Assembly: GCA_020854925.1 (NCBI GenBank)
Contig: JAHKLV010000058.1
Coordinates: 1-6,866, forward strand
Length of the DNA stretch: 6,866 bases
From: Candidatus Methanofastidiosia archaeon
GTDB taxonomy: Archaea; Methanobacteriota_B; Thermococci; Methanofastidiosales; NM3
Reading direction: 5' to 3'
In this document: in pieces, positions 5,664 to 6,866 of the stretch
Numbering within the stretch: position 1 is the first letter of the stretch
Layout of the letters: each line of letters opens with the position of its first letter
Translations under genes and position numbers: made by a program
The notes under the pieces: generated by a model
What the model saw: the letters and a program-made list of their open reading frames with translations, nothing else
What the model was told of the DNA's origin: nothing
Databases searched by the model: none

Positions 5664-5680
5664 CTGGGAAAGGTTTAAAT
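5664..5680 (+). promoter_or_regulatory. carS promoter (BRE + TATA)
   Basis: TGGGAAAG runs into GTTTAAAT, starting 7 bases after the trmI stop. It shares the GA(A/T)AG-(A/G)TTT core with the trmI and secF promoters. The predicted start is near 5702, leaving a leader of about 20 bases to the GTG at 5722 that holds a GGGGAG ribosome-binding site (5712-5717). Confidence 0.6.
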
Positions 5681-5721
5681 GGTACCTGTGCAGCTTTTGG
5701 GTAATACACGAGGGGAGACAA

Positions 5722-6237
5722 GTGGGACTTTTCACGGCACTGTGGTTCATCCTTCCGGCCTACGTCGCCAACGGGGGTGCCTGCGGCATCCACGACTCGA
5801 GACCGGTGGACGGCGGCCGCCGTGCGTGGGACGGCCGGCGTATCATCGGTGACGGCGTCACGTGGGGCGGGTACCTTTCAGGTACTACCTTTGCCATTCT
5901 CTTCAGCATCCTGCAATGGTATGTGGCACCCTCGTACTATCCCATAGCCGACGCCTCGTTGACGCAGGCTGCGGCACTGGGCTTCCTTCTCGGATTCGGG
6001 GCGCTGACCGGCGACCTGGCTGAAAGTTTCCTCAAGCGCCGGCTCGGCATCGAGCGCGGGCAGCCGCTCCCCCTCCTCGACCAGTGGGACTTTTTGGTGG
6101 GTGCGCTGGCTTTCTCGCTCATCATCGTGCGCCCCCCGCTCCTTGATGTGGCCATTCTCTTTGTCATCACACCGTTTATCCACCGGGGAACCAACTACCT
6201 CAGCAACAGGGCAGGACTCAAGGATGTGCCGTGGTGA
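5722..6237 (+). CDS. carS: CDP-archaeol synthase (CarS)
   Basis: This 171-residue integral membrane enzyme joins CTP to 2,3-bis-O-geranylgeranylglycerol phosphate, forming CDP-archaeol, the activated lipid from which archaeal polar head groups are attached. The signatures of the family (former DUF46, relative of bacterial CdsA) are all present. LPAYVANGGA (11-20) is in the first membrane helix. RPVDGGRRAWDGRRIIGDGVTWGG (27-50) is the first polar loop. GALTGDLAESFLKRR (93-107) and GQPLPLLDQWDFLVGAL (113-129) carry the metal- and CTP-binding acidic residues (D98, D120, D123). Membrane helices lie at about 3-17, 50-69, 81-100, 123-137 and 141-155. The GTG at 5722 is the start, with GGAG 4 bases upstream and the family's N-terminus intact. 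The stop overlaps the start of the next small gene. Confidence 0.96.
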   Translation: MGLFTALWFILPAYVANGGACGIHDSRPVDGGRRAWDGRRIIGDGVTWGGYLSGTTFAILFSILQWYVAPSYYPIADASLTQAAALGFLLGFGALTGDLAESFLKRRLGIERGQPLPLLDQWDFLVGALAFSLIIVRPPLLDVAILFVITPFIHRGTNYLSNRAGLKDVPW

Positions 6238-6374
6238 CTGACCGCGTCCAGTGCGAACGGTGCGGTAGGATAACACATGTCCTGCACGAGTGCTCCCTGT
6301 GCAAAAAGCGGGTCTGTCCCACGTGCTACCGCAACATGCTGTGCGCCTGCAAGGACTGCATGCCGGGCAGATAG
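6234..6374 (+). CDS. 46-residue cysteine-rich zinc-finger protein
   Basis: This is a very short gene overlapping the carS stop by 4 bases (GTGA), so it is probably translated by coupling. The product (MTDRVQCERCG…) has nine cysteines in 46 residues: C7-x2-C10, C20-x2-C23, C28-x2-C31 and C37-x-C39-x2-C42, with His15 and His18 between the first two pairs. Four close pairs in series suggest two zinc sites. The order is reminiscent of cross-brace fingers of the HIT or B-box type (CxxCG…ECSLC…VCPTC), though I cannot assign a family. There is no membrane segment, so any link to CarS in the membrane would have to be through protein contact. A GTG one codon earlier (6231) is an alternative start, with AGGA upstream. 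Cysteine density and spacing make chance unlikely; function is unknown. Confidence 0.8.
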   Translation: MTDRVQCERCGRITHVLHECSLCKKRVCPTCYRNMLCACKDCMPGR

Positions 6375-6394
6375 GCGTTCTCAGTCTGTCACAG

Positions 6395-6409
6395 TCCCTT
6401 TTAAAGGGA
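6395..6409. repeat. Palindrome TCCCTTT-T-AAAGGGA
   Basis: Seven-base arms are exact inverted copies around one T. It stands 1 base upstream of a second, longer palindrome and between the end of the carS unit and the TATA box of the zinc-ribbon/tbp unit. Its centre, CTTTTAAAG, resembles a symmetric TATA element. It could be an operator, or a hairpin closing the carS transcript. Confidence 0.55.
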
Positions 6410-6410
6410 A

Positions 6411-6426
6411 ACGCTTTTAAAAGCGT
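6411..6426. repeat. 16-base perfect palindrome ACGCTTTTAAAAGCGT
   Basis: Perfect dyad with no spacer, ending 2 bases before the TATA box at 6429-6436, exactly where the upstream TFB-recognition element should be. It shares the CTTTTAAA core with the preceding palindrome. Its length and perfection make it the strongest operator-like element in the window; the cognate protein is not known. The TBP/winged-helix proteins encoded just downstream are the obvious candidates. Confidence 0.6.
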
Positions 6427-6428
6427 AC

Positions 6429-6436
6429 TTATAAAT
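6429..6436 (+). promoter_or_regulatory. TATA box of the zinc-ribbon/tbp unit
   Basis: TTATAAAT, preceded by GTAC and the 16-base palindrome. A start about 25 bases on, near 6458-6460, would leave a leader of about 14 bases containing GGTGA (6462-6466), 6 bases before ATG 6473. Confidence 0.6.
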
Positions 6437-6472
6437 GAATATGGATTTTAATCATAACTTCGGTGATTCCCC

Positions 6473-6823
6473 ATGGCAATGGTAACCCTCATACGTTGTG
6501 AAAAATGTAAAAAATGGTTCAAGGAGACCGAGCTCTCAGAGGGCTCACTCTGCGAGGCGTGTACGAAAAAGGAGGAGGCCAAGTCCGCGGCCTCCGTACA
6601 GGGTGGCGACATCAAGGAACAGTTCGTCCGGTACATCGAGCGCAGTGGCGCCACATCACTTGCCACGCTTGCGAAAAAATACAAAAGCAAAGTGACTGAG
6701 GAAGAGGCGGAACAGGCACTCGCCGAGCTTGAGATCGAAGGACGGATTGCCAAGCGCGAGAGCAAGAACAAGAAGGGGAAGTATGTATACGAAGCTGGAA
6801 GGACTGATTCCAATGAGCAATGA
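6473..6823 (+). CDS. Zinc-ribbon / winged-helix protein upstream of tbp
   Basis: This is a 116-residue protein I cannot name. Residues 8-32 form a small zinc ribbon with C9-x2-C12 and C27-x2-C30. After a linker, residues about 47-108 look like a winged helix: helix IKEQFVRYIER, helix SLATLAKKY, helix TEEEAEQALAELEIEGRI, then a basic wing KRESKNKKGKYVYEAG rich in lysine. A zinc ribbon with a winged helix is the make-up of several archaeal transcription-related proteins, so DNA or protein contact near the basal machinery is a fair inference, not a demonstration. ATG 6473 is favoured by GGTGA 6 bases upstream; ATG 6479 is a possible alternative. The 3' end overlaps the start of tbp by 11 bases, so the two are co-transcribed and probably translationally coupled. 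Confidence 0.85.
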   Translation: MAMVTLIRCEKCKKWFKETELSEGSLCEACTKKEEAKSAASVQGGDIKEQFVRYIERSGATSLATLAKKYKSKVTEEEAEQALAELEIEGRIAKRESKNKKGKYVYEAGRTDSNEQ

Positions 6824-6866
6824 TGAAGATTTTCACATAGAGTCCAAGATAGTGAATGTGGTGGTC
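6813..6866 (+). CDS. tbp: TATA-binding protein, N-terminus only
   Basis: The first 18 codons of a gene cut by the window edge read MSNDEDFHIESKIVNVVV. The K-I-x-N-V-V-x stretch is the opening strand of the archaeal TATA-binding protein repeat, which in the family continues with a S-T-x-L-G motif; a short acidic N-terminal tail is common. TBP binds the promoter TATA element and recruits TFB and RNA polymerase. The start lies inside the preceding gene by 11 bases, with GGAAGGA about 9 bases upstream. Only one strand of the fold is visible, so the assignment depends on that short match. Confidence 0.72.
   Translation, partial: MSNDEDFHIESKIVNVVV

Overview
This window looks like chromosomal core sequence from an archaeon, most likely a euryarchaeon. 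The support is an archaeal-type SecF/SecD pair, a CDP-archaeol synthase (archaeal ether-lipid synthesis), an archaeal TrmI-type tRNA methyltransferase, and the first codons of a TATA-binding protein. Basal promoters look archaeal: a purine-rich element runs directly into a TTTA-type TATA box, and Shine-Dalgarno sites are of the GGTGA/AGGTG type. I could not narrow the lineage further. I saw no mobile element, CRISPR array, tRNA or rRNA.

Positions 1-4746 read on the minus strand, so they are described from right to left. The unit secF-secD-trkA (4746 to 1449) encodes the Sec translocon accessory complex SecDF plus a TrkA-type NAD-binding regulatory protein. secF and secD overlap by 4 bases, and trkA follows after 14 bases. 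A second minus-strand unit (1323 to 601) encodes two small unrecognised proteins. The first has a ribbon-helix-helix-like segment, and the second looks like two tandem AbrB/MraZ-type half-domains. Next comes a separately promoted coiled-coil protein with a C-terminal SHOCT-like motif (543 to 55), followed by a T-rich stop signal near position 30.

Positions 4747-4900 form a divergent promoter region serving secF (minus) and trmI (plus). The two promoters carry the same TCGATAG element ahead of their TATA boxes. From 4901 everything reads on the plus strand: trmI, apparently leaderless; carS; a 46-residue cysteine-rich protein whose start overlaps the carS stop; then a zinc-ribbon/winged-helix protein whose end overlaps the start of tbp, which runs off the window.

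The less ordinary material is regulatory. There are perfect short palindromes at or near the predicted transcription starts of three promoters. Two tandem palindromes built around TTTTAAA(A) sit just upstream of the operon containing tbp. The small cysteine-rich protein overlapping carS and the pair of putative DNA-binding proteins at 601-1323 are the best candidates for undescribed function.
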